From Xylaria sp. FL1777 (Eukaryota; Ascomycota; Sordariomycetes; Xylariales; Xylariaceae): 64,000 nucleotides of DNA. Below, piece by piece: positions 51,401 through 62,191 of the stretch. The DNA lies in NCBI GenBank assembly GCA_022578965.1, contig MU400510.1, forward strand, positions 62,001 through 126,000, given 5' to 3'. Below the pieces are notes generated by a model. The model had not been told where the DNA came from, ran no database searches, and worked only from the letters and a program-made list of their open reading frames with translations. A program made the translations under genes and the position numbers. Within the stretch, counting starts at the first letter, position 1. Each line of letters opens with the position of its first letter.

Positions 51401-53684
51401 CTGGCATCCTTTGTTCCCTGATAGGTCTCCTTGGCTGGCTTATATACCTGGTACTACGTACCAAGCTACTGCGGACAAGGGCCAAGACGGGCGTTGGTGT
51501 TGTGGAGGAACAGGCGTCCTAGCATCTCATTGGTCTCGCTTAAACTGTGTAATATCTCGACAAGCCCCGTCATTAGCTCTGTTTGGCGGGTTTGTGCACG
51601 TCCTCGATGGCAATGCATGAAATAAAACCGCAAACTGGCCGAGGTGAACTTACGTAGTACTTGGACGAGGGATGAGGCAAATAGGAGGAGCGGGACTACC
51701 ATGATGCTGGATGTGTCCAGGCACATCAACAAGGCAGATCGTTGATGCAGGCAAGAAAAAAAGGAGACAAGACTGGGATACACTAAACAAGCCCCTGAAG
51801 ATAGAATATGCTAGTATACCTAACGTGCATGATATGACATGTATGTGCAGTGTTGTTGTTGTGTGACTTTCGGTGACGGTTCCAGAAAGATGGCGGGAGG
51901 TTGGGTCGATCGCGGCGGCATTGGGGTGGCCACCGGCTCCAGTGGCAGGAGGTCGCACAGAGGGTGCTTGTCCTGCAGCTGACAGGATTTGAGAAATGCA
52001 ACCAGAGAGCTGAGCTGAGTGGCATACATGGACGCAGTAGATCTGCGTGAAGTGAAATGACATGACAAGATATGAAATAGGTATAAAACATGCAGCCGGC
52101 CGTGGACGCTTGCCTCGAAGAGGAGGCCGATGCAACGCCCACCTTCCTCACTGGGAAAGGCTATATCGATATCTTATCGTCTTTTACCTACTTAAGTACG
52201 CATATGTAGGTGTATATTCGCAGTAGTGCAGTTCTGTGCAGGTATACCTACATACATGTACTACACTAATGACTCGGGCTGATCCGGCCACTACCTACCT
52301 AAACCTGAGAAGGGTCGACGCTCCGGGGGCAAAGTACATTACACTAGTGTGCAACGTAGCGTGTCTAGGACCCGGTACCAATGCTACGGACGGCGCCCAG
52401 CTAGGGGGGGCCGAGTTATCTGCACTATTTCATCGACGTTGGGATCTGTGGAGCTGTGATTGGCTATAGCCTCGGCCGCGGCGCTCCTACATACAACGTA
52501 AGTACACGACATGTCTGACATGGTGGCTACCTAAGGTACCTCTAAGCACCCAATCATGCCGTGTTCTAGAATCTCAAGCTGACGGTTATCTTTCGTCCTG
52601 TCACCTAGACTGGTCTAGTGTGTCGATGTACCGAGTCCATACTGCGTACGGGTACTAACATGCCTAGTAGGCGTGACCTAGATGGTTCTTATCTACCTTG
52701 GTAGTATAGATACCGGTACATTACAGCTCGCTAGAGAGAGAGAGGGAGTACACTTTTGTCTCGATAAGCTGTTACTCCCAAGCCAACAATATTGATTGAT
52801 GGAACATAGTGTAGAGAAGAAATTGCTTCCTGTAACACAAGTCCAGCATTTATCCAGAAAATTAGGGCAGTCTAGGATACCACCTAAGGTTAGGTTTTTC
52901 CTTGTTTTTTCGTGGTATGTGAGTGGGTTGGCAATCTAGGGAGAACGTGAGGATCAGGAGACAAGAATGTAGTCTAGATACCATCACTGCTACTACCTAC
53001 TAATGTCTCAGACTACGCAGTGTGCGTGGTGTATTCAACCAAGAAGATACTTCCCCTTTGGTCCTAGCGAAGGCTTTGTGTTAAATTAAATTAAACGTAG
53101 GTAACATAGTATACTTATACTACTACATACAGCTGCGCGACGGCGACATATACCTATCTGGTGTACCGGTATGCTGCCAGGGAGTAGGTAGCCTGCGGCT
53201 AGACGCCTCATATCATGGGCCTCCTCTCCAGCTCATCAAAGATAAGACGGGGTAATCTGTCTACTGTAGGTAGGTCGGTATCCTGGATGATAGGCGATAG
53301 ACGTGCGTCGAGTACACAGCAGGGGATTTCCCGCATAGATAATCCCTGGAATTACAAGAGGTTTGCAGCCCTCTAACATGTAGTGCCGTCTTGTAGATAC
53401 CTATACCTAGGTAGTACCGCGTGGATGCAGGGAGTCTTGCTGGTCGCTACCCGTGGGCGCGATACCAACAGTAGGGATCTTCCCACGGTTGTATGCAGGT
53501 AGGCAGGTAGACAGGTAGGTAGTACTGGTAGGTATATATCTCTAGGACCATCCCCTCTCTTATCCTTTGTTGTTGAGTTCGATTCTTGTTCCCTCTCCCT
53601 TGTTTTCCCTTTCGACAATTTTGCCGTCCACTCCCTTGGATCCTTGGATAGACTTCCCCGGCAACTCTCACAACCTCAGCCACC
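45472..53684. other. 8.2-kb region without a confident gene
   Basis: Frames of 60-160 codons occur on both strands but none carries a recognisable domain. Two places look like remains of genes: about 46690-47490, where several short frames in different phases have coding-like composition, and 49051-49590 (listed separately). The last 300 bp are the promoter and leader of the permease gene and include a run of GTAGGTAGG-type motifs at 53490-53540. Base composition is ordinary, so this is not RIP-mutated DNA. Confidence 0.45.
49051..49590 (+). pseudogene. coding-like relic of unknown identity
   Basis: From about 49054 a frame reads YDHLPDGTTKKGKMYPPSYF and continues in well-composed protein-like sequence to a TGA at 49282-49284. 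The same frame goes on with plausible protein (DDSHLVHDIAQKV) to another TGA at 49336, and later stretches such as LDQVPLDKFHARYGIIPQSE occur in another frame. A GTAAGT at 49195 could be a splice donor. This fits a decayed gene, but I do not recognise the family, and chance cannot be ruled out. Confidence 0.35.
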
Positions 53685-55772
53685 ATGTCCGAGTCGGACA
53701 GTAAAGAAAAGGATGTCTCCGTCATCCCGCATCACGATGCCAGCAGCCACATGGATGAGGAGGTCGGCATCGTCCACAAGGGCGCCGCGCTCAAGACCGA
53801 CTTGAGGGGTCGCCACATGCAGATGATTGCTGTCGGTATGCTAGTCACTACGGCCGTTGTGTGTTGTACGGGGATGGCTCGAACTAATATTTCGTGACAG
53901 GTGGTGCTATTGGTGCTGGTCTTTTCATCGGTTCTGGAGGTGCCCTACACGCTGGTGGTCCCGCCTCTTTGGTTTGTTGCGCCCCAATGTGACGTGCCAA
54001 GGCTTACAAACTGACGATTTTGCAATCAGGTCATCGGCTATCTGATTATCGGTGTCATGTTGCTGTTTACAATGCAGGCTTTGGGAGAACTGGCTGTCAT
54101 GTACCCCGTGAATGGTGCTTTCTATACCTATGTCGTCCGCTTCGTTGATCCCTCTTGGTTGGTTCCCTTTAATCCTCCAGCTTACCTCTACGGCCTATAA
54201 ACTGACCTTGTCCATTCCTCATGCAGGGGTTTCGCTGTTGGCTGGGAATATGCAATTGGTTGGCTGACCGTCCTTCCTTTCGAGCTCATTGCTGCTAGTG
54301 GTACAATCAAGTTTTGGAGAGAGGACATCAACTCAGCCGTATGGGTTACCGTATTCTTGGTCGTTCTGATCCTGATTCAAATCTTCGGTGTCCGCGGTTA
54401 CGGTGAAGGTATGTAGTGACGGCAAGACATTATGTTCGGGTTACTGACATAGCCCCAGTCGAATTCGCTCTCAGTATTATTAAGATTGCAGCATGTATCG
54501 GCTTCATCATCCTAGGTATCGTCATTAACGTCGGTGGTGTCGGCAACCAGGGCTATCTTGGAGCAAAATACTGGTATGATCCCGGCGCCTTTCAGAATGG
54601 CTTCAACGGTTTCGCTGGTGTCTTCGTCGTCGCTGCTTTCGCCTTTGGTGGTACCGAACTGGTCGGTCTGGCGGCTGCTGAGGTCAGTACAGTGAAGTCT
54701 CCTAAACCCCCTATCGGCATTATTCGTGAGCATAAGCTGTCTAATTAGAAGACTCTTTACTCTTCTTACTCCTCGCAAGCTCTAGAAACGTTTTGCTTTG
54801 ATTTACTACAGATGACAATTACTGACTCCGGGCTTTTCCATAGTCGGCGAATCCTCGAAAGGCTATTCCCCTTGCTGCTAAACAAGTCTTTTTCCGAATC
54901 TTGTTCTTCTACGTCGTTAACCTTTTCGTCCTCGGCTTAATCTTCAAGTCTACAGATGAGCGTCTGGAGAATGCGACCGGTTCCAACTCAAGATTCTCGC
55001 CCTTTGTTTTAGCTATCCAGGATGCTGGCATTCAAGTGCTACCTTCCATTTTCAACGCAGTCATCACCATCTCCGTCATCAGTGTGGCCAATTCCTGCGC
55101 TTTCGGCTCTACCCGAACCATGCAGGCGTTGGCTGAACGTGGTATGGCGCCTAAGTTTCTCGCCTATGTCGACAAACAGGGTCGACCCTTGTGGTGTGTT
55201 GTTGTCCAGCTTGCCTTTGGTCTGCTGGGATACGTAGTCGATGCCCCTAAGGGCGGCGAAGCTTTCACTTGGCTTCTCGCCCTTTCTGGTCTGTCCTACT
55301 TCTTCGTCTGGGGCTCTTGCTGCTTGGCCCACATCCGCTTCCGCATGGCATGGAAGGCCCAAGGACGTGATATCAGGGAAATCCCTTATCGGGCACCCTT
55401 GGGTGTTTGGGGCAGCTGGATCGCCTTTGCCCTCGTCTGGATTTGCCTGATCGCCACCTTCTACAACGCTCTCTATGTAAGCCTCTCCTAAATTGATTTA
55501 TAAATTTCCTCGGAATACTGACATTCGTTGCTTAGCCTACCCCGGATGCTACTCCCGATGCCCAAACCTTCTTTTCGTCATACCTCGCCGCATTCGTCGT
55601 CATCGGTCTTTACATGTTCTGGAAGGTCTACTCTGGCAACTGGAAGTTCTACATTAATCTAAGGGACATCGACCTAGTATCTGGCTCTCGCCCATTGGAC
55701 CCATCAGAATTCGATGATCCAAATGAGAAGAAGCCGCACTGGGCCATGCGCATTGTCCGATCTCTTTTCTAG
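53685..55772 (+). CDS. amino-acid permease (fungal YAT/AAP family)
   Basis: Seven exons, 53685-53835, 53901-53971, 54030-54157, 54227-54408, 54459-54682, 54844-55476 and 55536-55772, encode 541 residues with every phase consistent. The first membrane helix has the family signature GGAIGAGLFIGSGGALHAGG starting at residue 51, preceded by LKTDLRGRHMQMIAVG. Other hallmarks are GELAVMYPVNGAF, GFAVGWEYAIGWL, a GGTELVGLAAAE segment, NPRKAIP, and STRTMQALAERGMAPKF. About 12 membrane helices are expected. It should import amino acids across the plasma membrane by proton symport; specificity cannot be told from sequence. The hydrophilic N terminus (MSESDSKEKD) and the acidic C-terminal tail ending MRIVRSLF face the cytosol. 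It stands alone between gene-poor stretches. Confidence 0.95.
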
Positions 55773-58101
55773 CCGCGTGCTGGCTGCGAGAGGACAGGCA
55801 TCCTGGGAGAATTTTTGTATATGAGACTTTGGCGTTTTCTAGGTTGCATATAGTATATTTATATAGAACTTGGCCTACTCGACTCTCTAATTAAGCCTCT
55901 TAGAGCCAAATGGAGATTAAATGCCTTCTAATCTAATTATGCTTTAATGCGTCAACTCATAAGCTCTGCATCACGGCAACCCTTTGAATTGTGACTATCA
56001 AACCTAGAAGTATTGGGGACGTTGATAACAAGCAGCTTATACCTTGTGAGGATTTACTGTATTTAGCAAACATCCATTTCAGCGACGGTTTGTACAATTT
56101 TGAGATGAAACCACTAATGAATTGCTCTAAATAATTAAGGTTTTTTTATCATCGATTAATTGATTATTGATCGCTGCTTACATGGTTGAAGTTTTATAAT
56201 TATTCCGAAAGAAAAATACTTGAGACGATATATTTGAACTGGGTCGGGGCATCTGTACCTGTGAGCCTCCGATGGGGGTGGTTCACAGAACTCTGAAGTA
56301 TACAACAGGGCGGGAGAATCGGGTTCTCCTTCTTAGTGAGATGCCAGTGAGTCTAAATCGAGAAGGCGAATCAATTTATCAAGGTAATGAACTATTGTGT
56401 AGTAATTCTGAACCAAAGTGCTTCTCGGCAGCATCGAAACCCTGAGGCCATACGCATAGATGTGAGCCAACGTAGACCAAACTATTCTATGCCCAAGCAT
56501 GTGATAGACTCACTTCACGTATGGCCCTAAACATGATTTTAATCGCCTTTACATGTGAGCTCTTTGGCTCTCCTTCCCGCCTCCGGCACGGGCGCCAGGA
56601 GAATAGGAGGGGGGTGGGGAAGGATTTGGGGTGGGCATGTACCGACAGCGCCGAGTGCAGTGCCGAGATCGACACCGAGCACATCCCGAATCACACCGGG
56701 TAATGAATAGAGTAACACAACCGCTACTCATGTTTGCCAACCAGACGAAGCAGTCGCCTTTTATCCTCTGCTCGATCGGATATGCGCATGACGATACGAG
56801 ATTAGCTGGTCGGCTAGTTGGCTTCTATATCGAGACGTGTACGACAGCGGCGCAACGGTGCGGGCACTGGTCTGCTAGAGACGTTGTCAATACATTCATA
56901 ATACGGCGTGCAAAGGGATAGACATAACATCGTCATAGCGCACAGATGCAATACAACACCCGCGATACGGGAAGGTGACAACCCGGGTGAGAGCCGCCGG
57001 AACTTGTGCCCGCTGGCGGTCTTCAAAATACGATGAGCGACGGCCGTATCATTAAAGAATTCTCAACCTTACTATCTTCCTGTTTCGGGCACTTTTGCGA
57101 TGAAGAAAATAGGCAGCTACTTGAAGTTTATTCACGTGGTTCGACACCCCGGGATACCTACGTGCGCGGATCTCGCCTAGAATGGCGATTACAAATTCCT
57201 CATGTCGCAGCCACGCTGCTGACGAGCGTTACGACGGCCAAGGCTTGTGTTACCTTGGTGCACGAGTTGTATGGCGAACTTGAGGAGGGACAGGTGAAGT
57301 CAACAGGCGGTACACCTCAGTGTGTCGTTAAAATTGTGAAAAACAAATTAATAACAATGCTTGCGGGTTTCTGGCCAATCAATTCGCTATAACCTTTACG
57401 TAGTCTTTTCATAATAGGTACTGCGATTATGGAGATCTTACCTATGCTATGTATAGACGGCCCCATATAGGTACTGCGTACGGGAAATCTTCTTTTAACG
57501 GCAGTTTAACCGACTTGTTTTGTCCAATTATATATATATTTAGCACTGCCATGAATTACCGCTACTTTATACCTAGGAGGCTAGGACTGCGTACATCGAT
57601 TGCACGGATCTGGTAGTCCGATCCCTGAATATCTGCCAAGGACTGTCCTGCGCTTGGCGAGCTGACCATCGCCCTATGCTTACTTAAAAGCGTGAGGCCC
57701 TCAATTGGATACTACGTACACAGGTTGGAGATTAGTGCTGAACAGCGAGGCTGTCTTCTTAATTATAAACCCGAAACTTCTTGGGTCGTGGGCCAAGAAT
57801 GTTGAAGGATTGATTCATCCACCCCATAGGTCCCAAGTGCCATAGTAATTGGATCTTTGATTTGCAGTGATCCTCATGACAGATCCTACACGGAAAACGC
57901 ATCGCGGTGTAGATACTGTTCTGCCTTGGGAGGGTCAGTGGATTTCGTATACATAGTCCACCATGCGCGGTTAGTCGCCTTGGCGTCTGGTTAATATGCC
58001 GACGTGACCCTCCTTACTTACCATGGTACTCTGCTACGTTCCATGACGCCAGCAATGTGACTTGAGAGGCTCAGTCGTCAAGCAAGCTTCGTGGCGGTAA
58101 G
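55773..58101. other. intergenic, 2.3 kb
   Basis: Starts with the 3' end of the permease gene. A 128-codon open frame at 57006-57392 on the plus strand has fair composition but no known motif, and is not called as a gene. Nothing else seen. Confidence 0.45.
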
Positions 58102-59056
58102 ATGACGACTCCATCGCCGACTCCATCGCCAAATCTGCCAATAGACTGGGTTCCCACCGATTCCGGATGTCTTCGCACAACCGACTTGTGGATCTGGGAT
58201 TTCGGCAACACAGTTAACGATGCCCGAACCGTCCTCGGCGGGCCATCGCAGACAACAAACTGTTTCGCGTCGACGTGGGACCCTACCGTCACATATGTCG
58301 GGTCGGGCTGCCCGTCCCATTACACCTCAGCCTGTCAGGCTAGCAACTCTGGCGCAGTAACATGTTGCCCTACGGCCCGTGACTTCACCTGTGGGCCAGC
58401 GGTTGAGACCACCGGTCACCATGTCGAGTGGTTTCGTTGTGAAATGAGCTACGAGGGTGGAGGTGTGGTGACGGTGACGAGGACGAACTTTGAAAAGAAC
58501 ACGATAGACACAGAGACGAGAACGAAGCACACGTATGAGCATCTAGTTGCTCTCGCCTTGATGTACACCGCACCGGCACGTATTCAACACGTCGAATAAA
58601 ATGTAATCCCTCAGCGCTAACCGCGAATAGCCTTCTTCGAGTCCTTCAGCCACCACTTCCTTACCCACTTCCTCATCAGACCCATCTACAACAGACGTGC
58701 CGTCTAGGAATAGCTCGTCTGGGCTGACGGCCGGAGCAGCTGCCGGGATCGGGGTCGGAGTTGCCGCGGCTGTTATCATACTCGCTTTGTTAGGCTGGTT
58801 TATGTATCGACGGAGGAGAGCAGCTAGGCTATCTAACGAATCACCGGAGATTCCAACTTCCATAAACCCAACGGCGCCAACACCAATGGCACCAACACCC
58901 GGAACATCTGTGGCATATACATATACGACTGAGGACTCTCGAAGCCCGTCTCAATACCTAGTCCAGCCTGTAGCAACCCCCAACTCCAAGGAGCTCCCTG
59001 CCGAACCGCTACCTGTTTTTGAGCTTCATGGTGATTCGAATGGACGACGGAGCTGA
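58102..59056 (+). CDS. single-pass membrane protein with cysteine-rich ectodomain
   Basis: Two exons surround an intron at about 58533-58641. The first encodes about 144 residues with eight or more cysteines (SGCLRTTDLWIW, TTNCFAS, SGCPSHYTSACQ, VTCCPTA, FTCGP, WFRCEM). The second has a Ser/Thr/Pro stalk, a glycine-rich helix (GLTAGAAAGIGVGVAAAVII followed by LALLGWFMYRRRR), and a cytoplasmic tail of about 80 residues. This layout is common in ascomycete cell-surface proteins resembling sensors such as Mid2. Donor GTATGA at 58533 with the acceptor at 58641 gives 281 codons in phase. The nearer acceptor at 58630 would need another donor, so the junction is not settled. No signal peptide is seen at the chosen ATG, which is odd for this layout; an upstream exon may be missing. 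Confidence 0.7.
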
Positions 59057-60734
59057 TGACTATGAATTGAAGAGAATGTAATTGCGGATGCTCAGCTATA
59101 GCGAAGGGACTTCAAGCCATGAGCGGGTAACAGGAAGTTAGCGACAAGAATAAGACCAAGTGTCGGCCCCGGCTCGATAATGCGGGCTACATATAGACGT
59201 CGATACCCTCCAAACAGGGGAGGAGATGGAATATGACTGAGAATTTGGCACGGCAAGCGCGCGTTAACCCGAATTGATTGGTTGACTAATCCTGAATAAT
59301 CATATATTTACAGGTAGCGTTTACTTGTGCGAACCCTACACAACTGTACATTAGATCATATGATAGATACCTAGATACGAATCCTGCATGCTTGATTTAT
59401 GAGAGTCTCTATGCAGCAATGGTCATGACTGTTGAATTAGAAAGGCTGTTAATGTCATCCCAGAGAATCATCACCGCGGCTATTTACTTACTGCGTACGC
59501 TCCTTCGTATGCCTAGGCCTTGTCTTGCAATGGCGTCCAACACAGGTTCTGAATCGAAATGACCTAATAGCTGAAGTTTGATTTCCTCAAGCGCAATCCT
59601 TATAGCGCTGTACGCCCAGGCATTTCTTTCGGTTCAGTAATTCAACTCGTTGTGAGAGAAACTTACTATCAATACCATATGTATTTAAGGCCAGGTTCAT
59701 GTGCGTAGACCACGCGACAATGCGACAAATGGGGTTACGCAAGGATCACAGATTGTGGCCCCTGTTGGAGGATTGCCAGATACCGGGGACTAGGCAACTA
59801 ATTAGATTAATACACTAATAAATACGTAGTACACACTACAAGAACAAATTAGAAACAAACCTTCGTGCTTTTTTATTCTTTAGATCATTTACATGTATAC
59901 TGCGTAGGAGACAGCGAAAATAAGATATAAGTACCTCGCTTATACCCCATGAACAACATCGTCATCGGCTTAGTTCCATTGAAGTGTGATGTTGCGATTG
60001 TCTTGTCAGCAACAAGTCGTGTGTATCCTGTCTTCTATACACTACTTAGTATTGACGAGGGCTCGTACTGTAGCCAAAGCAATGATGGGATCACGCTAAT
60101 GAATCATCCCTGTAAGCTTACTGCTTCTTTCCAGCACATGGTCAGAACATGGTCCAGCATACTTACATACTCGCTCCGTTTAATCCTTCAAGATTTAGTC
60201 TGGCTGTCACGCACACCACCCGCTGGTACTAAAATTGAAACACACCCTCGGGACTTGATGAATGATCCGGAATCCATGAGGAAGTTCTCTTTTTTCTGCC
60301 TTGAAGTATCTCTGGTTTACCAATTTTTGTTCTAGCGTACGCCTACCGCGAGTGTGCACGGGGACATCTAAGTATGAAAGGTAATCTAGCTAGTACACAC
60401 GCTAAGCTTGTATGTACACTACATACCTCTAACGGGAGAACCCGACGACTAACAAGCTTAAAAAAAAATTCCCGAGTTACTAATCGATCTAAGTAGTTCG
60501 TAGAATTAGGTAATGCTGGCTATATTGCGTCGAGTCTCGTCGTACAGGTGCTAGGTGACCAAGTCATCCTGGCCGGTATACACTATTACGACTTGTAGGT
60601 CCCTGTCTGACCAGAACAAATTGTTTTCGTTCGCTACCGAGAGACTTACATGAATATAATAAGGGCGATCAAGAAAAAAAACAAAAAAACAAGCGCCCCT
60701 ATTATACCTAGAAACCTATATATACAACATACAT
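59057..60734. other. intergenic, 1.7 kb
   Basis: Between the 3' ends of two convergent genes. A 128-codon plus-strand frame (59949-60335) has no known motif and is not called. Nothing else seen. Confidence 0.45.
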
Positions 60735-61748
60735 TCATACCACATCACTCAAATTCCGCTCCCTAGGCTGATATTTCCGCAAGACCCTCAAAAAGCTAAT
60801 ATCATCCTCCTGCGGGCCCCCGGTAGTCCCCATCTGCATTCTCGTCCTCCTATTAACCTCCTCCGCTTCCTCCCCGGCCGGATTCGGCGGAAGAAGCGAC
60901 ATCTCCCTAGCAATGGCCAACCGTTTCTTCTGCTTCTCGCGCTCAGCCGCCGCGCTGTCCCCCGCGGCGTGCCGCAGGCTCCGATTCTTCCAGTCGGGGA
61001 GGACGTCCCTCCAATCCATTTCCTCGTAGTTCTCAGGACGGTCTGCGGGTGGCAGATCGACGCCGTTGAACGGCGGCAGCACGTAGCTGCGCACGTCGCT
61101 CCCCGCCCGGTACTCGCCCAGCACGTAACTAGGGCGACCCTCGTAGAACTCGCGCAGGATATCCTCGAGCTGCTCACTCGGGAGCCGAGTCGCCGCGCGA
61201 TCTGCGGGCCCGCCCGCCACGAAGTTCGGGTTCTTCCACGGCGGGCCGTAAAAGGGGACCCCTCTGCTATTTTCTCCGAGCGGGTGAAAGCGAACGCAGT
61301 GCGGCGCCTTGGATCGTCGGCAGGCCGCGCATTGTGCCTCGTTCTCCTTGCCGACGAAGTTGAGCGTGCAGCGCAGTTCTTTCTGCGTGCACCTTAGACA
61401 CGACCGCCCGTGTTCAGACAACATCCGGCCTGTAACGTAGTCTCTCGGCGGTCCGCCGTCCTCGACCTCGGCACCTCGCTCGTCTGGCCGCGACTGTGTC
61501 GTCTGCAGGTCTATCTTTAAGCGTTCGTCTAGAACTATTTTGACATATTCCAAATCTCCGCTGGGATCCTTCTCTTCAGGGCCACCTTGGAGTTCAGGGT
61601 CTATGCCGTGTTTGACAGGTGGTAGGTCTTGTCGCTCTTTATAGTTCTGTGCCAGCTGGATATCTACAGATGGCCGTGCTCTCCTATGCTTTTCGAGGGG
61701 TTTGGAATAGTTTTCAACACTATCTTGAAGCTCACCCTGCGATGCCAT
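60735..61748 (-). CDS. 337-residue protein with a central Zn2Cys6-like cysteine cluster
   Basis: A single intronless frame from an ATG at 61748. Six cysteines at residues 117, 120, 127, 140, 143 and 151 have the spacing C-x2-C-x6-C-x12-C-x2-C-x7-C, which lies within the range of fungal Zn(II)2Cys6 binuclear clusters, and the first loop TQKELR is basic as in those DNA-binding domains. Unlike most such regulators the cluster is central, and no fungal transcription-factor middle domain follows; the rest is charged, with a predicted helix rich in Glu, Arg and Lys near residues 265-290 and a Pro-rich middle (PFYGPPWKNPN). It may bind DNA or merely zinc. It lies 443 bp downstream of the kinase gene on the same strand. 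Confidence 0.8.
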   Translation of the reverse strand: MASQGELQDSVENYSKPLEKHRRARPSVDIQLAQNYKERQDLPPVKHGIDPELQGGPEEKDPSGDLEYVKIVLDERLKIDLQTTQSRPDERGAEVEDGGPPRDYVTGRMLSEHGRSCLRCTQKELRCTLNFVGKENEAQCAACRRSKAPHCVRFHPLGENSRGVPFYGPPWKNPNFVAGGPADRAATRLPSEQLEDILREFYEGRPSYVLGEYRAGSDVRSYVLPPFNGVDLPPADRPENYEEMDWRDVLPDWKNRSLRHAAGDSAAAEREKQKKRLAIAREMSLLPPNPAGEEAEEVNRRTRMQMGTTGGPQEDDISFLRVLRKYQPRERNLSDVV

Positions 61749-62191
61749 TTCGGGGTTTTTTGGTCAATATATCCTCCCGAGCAGTCAATTTCTGAACAGA
61801 ATAAAGAAGAACAGGTATCAAGATATTCTATCGCTTTCTTTATTCTGGTCTGCACTTATGTGGGCTTAAAAATAAGGTAGAGGAACAAAGAGGTTGATGC
61901 CTTTATTACAAGGTTGTACTAGCATTCCATCTCGAGATAAAGAATTCGAAATCGTCGAAGATATATTACAGGGAGATGTGAACACTTTTAGGGGCATTTT
62001 GGTTCTTAAAACATAGATTTTTTCCCAGCCGTCTTGGAAAACGTGCTTCGTTAAGCTAGACGCCTTCTTTTGCATTAACCCCCTGAACGTCAGTTGGTCG
62101 ACTTTCTTCTAGAGGTATTTGTAGACTTGCAAGCTAGTATAGTATAACTATATTGGAAGCAAATAATCAGACAAGGCTGATTCTCTGGTCC
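61749..62191. other. intergenic, 443 bp
   Basis: Between two minus-strand genes: promoter and leader of the cysteine-cluster gene and 3' end of the kinase gene. No further feature seen. Confidence 0.5.

Noticed and set aside
51466..52151. Nested minus-strand frames of 80-160 codons
   Set aside because: Three overlapping phases, none with motifs or a convincing start; probably chance in balanced-composition DNA.
57006..57392. 128-codon plus-strand frame
   Set aside because: No known domain, no supporting neighbours; could be real but cannot be supported from sequence alone.
59949..60335. 128-codon plus-strand frame starting at an ATG
   Set aside because: No recognisable domain and low-complexity hydrophobic content; not called.
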